A DNA stretch of 15,436 bases from an uncultured Eubacterium sp. (GTDB taxonomy: Bacteria; Bacillota; Clostridia; Lachnospirales; Lachnospiraceae), in NCBI GenBank assembly GCA_910586445.1, contig CAJUHV010000082.1, positions 1 through 15,436 on the forward strand, given 5' to 3'. The translations under genes were made by a program, and so were the position numbers. Below the pieces are notes generated by a model. It was given only the letters and a program-made list of their open reading frames with translations. It made no database searches and was not told the origin of the DNA. Positions within the stretch are counted from its first letter, which is position 1. Every line of letters starts with the position of its first letter. Positions 13,665 to 15,436 of this stretch are shown in pieces.

Positions 13665-15056
13665 TCACATCTTTTTTGCGACAATCACCAATCTGCCGTT
13701 TTCCTGTGAATATTCGCAGGTAGACAGCATTAATAAGGAATCGCCATACTGCAGCACAGATCCTGCATCAAAATCTTGATTTTCAGATATAAAATCCAAA
13801 CACCTTTGGAAAGTTTCCTTATTTTGGTAATTAAAAAACTGATAATAACGAAATCCAGTTTCATTTTCATTTAAAATTCTCGTCCTCAGAACTGCTACGG
13901 CTTCATATATACCTGACTCATAAATTGTATCAAAACGAATTTCCTTATGTTCACGAAAATATTCTTCATCCGCATACTTTTTCAGCATGCCAAACATATG
14001 CCCATTTTTCATATTGTGTCCATAAATAACCGTATTGCCATCCTGAGGATAGCCCGCATTCTGCGGATCTACAAAAAATGCCCCTTCTGCAGACTCTGTT
14101 CCTGTAAAATCGTGATGCAGGTAAAACTCCTTATCTTCATCTGGCTGCATAACAGGCATATCAATATTCATGCCTGGAATCTCCAGCCATCCATAAAGTC
14201 CAGGATATTTTTCTGCAATTTCCCTATACTGGGGTAAAACATCTGGCTTTGATTCTGACACTGTTTGTTTCACTTTCTGCTTTTTTTGTTCAGATGTAAC
14301 TGCCTCTGGCACCTTCTTCTTTCGAGCCGCAGTATCTGTCTTTGTAACAGTAACTTCTTCTTGCAAAAGCACTGCTTTTTCAAGTACATCTGTTCTCATC
14401 TGCTGTATATTCCATATGCTCTGTTTCTGCCCGACCAGCCCAAACAGCCAGATAGCCATGAAACACAATGACAAGCAGGCTGCTGCCGGAACCGCTGCTC
14501 TTTCAAACAGTTTAAAAAAATGGCGGTTCTCTTTTTTTTCTTCTTTCGTTTCCTGAATGCCGCACATCAGCCATTGTGCAACTTTTTCAAGTTCTGCCTT
14601 TTCATTTACAAAATCTTTTTTAGGAGTCTTTTTAATAGTCTGCTCTGAAACAGGCTTCGTCTTATTCTGAACTGAATACAGCCCTGTTTTCAATCTCAAT
14701 GTCTCAAAAAATGCACTGCCAAGCTTAGTCCTGAATAACTTTTTCTGCCGTGTTTCCAGTTTTGATATAAACTCTATCCAAAAGCTTGTTTCACACTGCT
14801 GGTGTTTTTCAATGAATGAAAGAATCCATTCTGCATCCTTTAACAGATCAGACCATCTGATATCTGATCTCCCTGTCAATATCAAATGATAAGATTCCAT
14901 AAACGCACTGCCTAACTGTCCCTGCAAGATCTTGTCCTGACATTTGAGCAGTCTGGCCTGATATTCAGACATCTGCTGGCTGTTCATACGCCAGCTGGCT
15001 GAAATTATCTTTTTAATATTTATTATAACTTTTTGTTCGTTTGTCCAGTCTAACAT
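13665..15056 (-). CDS. Class B-type sortase with long N-terminal cytoplasmic extension
   Basis: The 463-residue protein ends in a sortase domain of the class B type (about 275-463): YGWLEIPGMNIDMPVMQ, GNTVIYGHNMKNGHMFGML with catalytic His347, LLMLSTCEYS with catalytic Cys447, and NGRLVIVAKK with Arg455. It cuts sorting signals of secreted proteins and joins them to the cell wall; the NYKTG cohesin protein of this locus is the likely substrate. The membrane segment lies at about 187-208 (VPAAACLSLCFMAIWLFGLV), not at the N-terminus as in usual 220-260-residue sortase B. The first 185 residues are therefore predicted cytoplasmic. They contain a duplicated motif, LGSAFMESYHLILTG (48-62) and LGSAFFETLRLKTG (112-125). 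A Lys/Ser-rich stalk (235-272) precedes the catalytic part. The start ATG has GAGGA about 11 nt upstream and a clear promoter. Confidence 0.87.
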   Translation of the reverse strand: MLDWTNEQKVIINIKKIISASWRMNSQQMSEYQARLLKCQDKILQGQLGSAFMESYHLILTGRSDIRWSDLLKDAEWILSFIEKHQQCETSFWIEFISKLETRQKKLFRTKLGSAFFETLRLKTGLYSVQNKTKPVSEQTIKKTPKKDFVNEKAELEKVAQWLMCGIQETKEEKKENRHFFKLFERAAVPAAACLSLCFMAIWLFGLVGQKQSIWNIQQMRTDVLEKAVLLQEEVTVTKTDTAARKKKVPEAVTSEQKKQKVKQTVSESKPDVLPQYREIAEKYPGLYGWLEIPGMNIDMPVMQPDEDKEFYLHHDFTGTESAEGAFFVDPQNAGYPQDGNTVIYGHNMKNGHMFGMLKKYADEEYFREHKEIRFDTIYESGIYEAVAVLRTRILNENETGFRYYQFFNYQNKETFQRCLDFISENQDFDAGSVLQYGDSLLMLSTCEYSQENGRLVIVAKKM

Positions 15057-15143
15057 TGTATGTCAATTCCTCGTGCATATTTTAAATCAAATTATATCCA
15101 TAGTTTTTGTCGGTTTTCTTGTTTTGGGAAAATATTCATAAAA

Positions 15144-15173
15144 ATTATATCACACTGTAATTGCTATATACAA
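15144..15173 (-). promoter_or_regulatory. Promoter of the sortase gene
   Basis: On the minus strand, TTGTAT (15168-15173) is 18 nt from TATAAT (15144-15149), and the -10 is extended (TGATATAAT). The expected transcript would start near 15137, about 80 nt before the sortase ATG. No operator palindrome is obvious between them. Confidence 0.6.
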
Positions 15174-15274
15174 TTAGTTTTTTGATTCTTTGCCTAATAA
15201 TAAAAGGAACTGCATATTGCAATCCCTTTTCCGCACATGTTTCCATCCCTATATTTTACTTATGATTCATGTAC

Positions 15275-15436
15275 CTATAATACTCGCACGAACTCAATCG
15301 CTGTCTGAGTTTCCCCAAACGATGCCGCCCAACTGTCAAAATGCCCCAACCCCAATCGCTGTAAGGTGTTGTACTGGAGATAAGTAAACGGTAAATAGTG
15401 AGTACCGTGCAAAATGTAGAATCCTTCGATATAATG
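15275..15436 (-). pseudogene. Truncated fragment of an ICE-type helicase/DNA methylase, cut by the window edge
   Basis: An open minus-strand frame enters from the right edge and stops at 15275-15277 after 53 residues. It contains GHFDSWAASFGETQTAIE, which closely resembles the 'HFDaWAstFGEtvTAIELaPeG' segment of the very large SNF2-type helicase/N6-methylase proteins of Lachnospiraceae integrative conjugative elements. In those proteins the sequence goes on for many hundreds of residues; here homology ends at 'AIE' and is followed by FVRVL and a stop. The first 20 residues (HYIEGFYILH...) do not look like the family, so the piece may be broken at both ends. ACGGTA/TACCGT (15388-15408) forms a short palindrome within it. 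The identity rests on one short motif. Confidence 0.5.

Noticed and set aside
15190..15387. Plus-strand frame at the right edge
   Set aside because: It overlaps the helicase-like fragment on the other strand, has no ribosome site, and shows no domain.

Overview
The window looks like the chromosome of a gut-type Firmicute, most likely Lachnospiraceae. The grounds are low GC with strong AGGAGG-type ribosome sites, Lachnospiraceae-style secreted proteins (RCC1, Big2, InlB-type repeat and Fn3-like modules, KTG-type sorting signal), a DUF6076 protein and a MobA/MobL mobilization module. No rRNA, tRNA or CRISPR array was seen.

Left part (1-5016): a mobilization module. On the minus strand it holds an Rpn-like PD-(D/E)XK nuclease with its own promoter, a MobA/MobL relaxase preceded by an overlapping 18-codon leader, a 29-bp perfect inverted repeat, an oriT-like region with an RSF1010-type nick sequence, a small relaxosome-like gene and an excisionase-like HTH gene. 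A divergent DUF6076 gene closes it on the plus strand. No integrase or resolvase is present, so the element either continues to the left or is decayed.

Middle and right (5017-15056): a surface-protein locus, all main genes on the minus strand. In transcription order it has a class B-type sortase with an unusual N-terminal extension, a DUF6414-like protein, a 1643-residue secreted RCC1-propeller protein, a cohesin protein with an NYKTG sorting signal, and a secreted cohesin-plus-dockerin protein ending at a hairpin terminator. The simplest reading is a two-tier miniature scaffold. The sortase would anchor the cohesin protein, the dockerin of the adaptor would dock on it, and the adaptor's own cohesin would be left to recruit another dockerin partner. 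No dockerin-bearing enzyme is in the window, so the cargo is unknown.

Scars: an open frame continues in phase after the DUF6076 stop (5017-5175). A 36-codon orphan fragment and a 53-residue plus-strand ORF sit between the RCC1 and DUF6414-like genes. The right edge (15275-15436) carries a truncated piece of what looks like the large helicase/methylase of integrative conjugative elements. The surface locus is therefore bracketed by mobile-element sequence. All family names come from reading the sequence by eye, without database searches.
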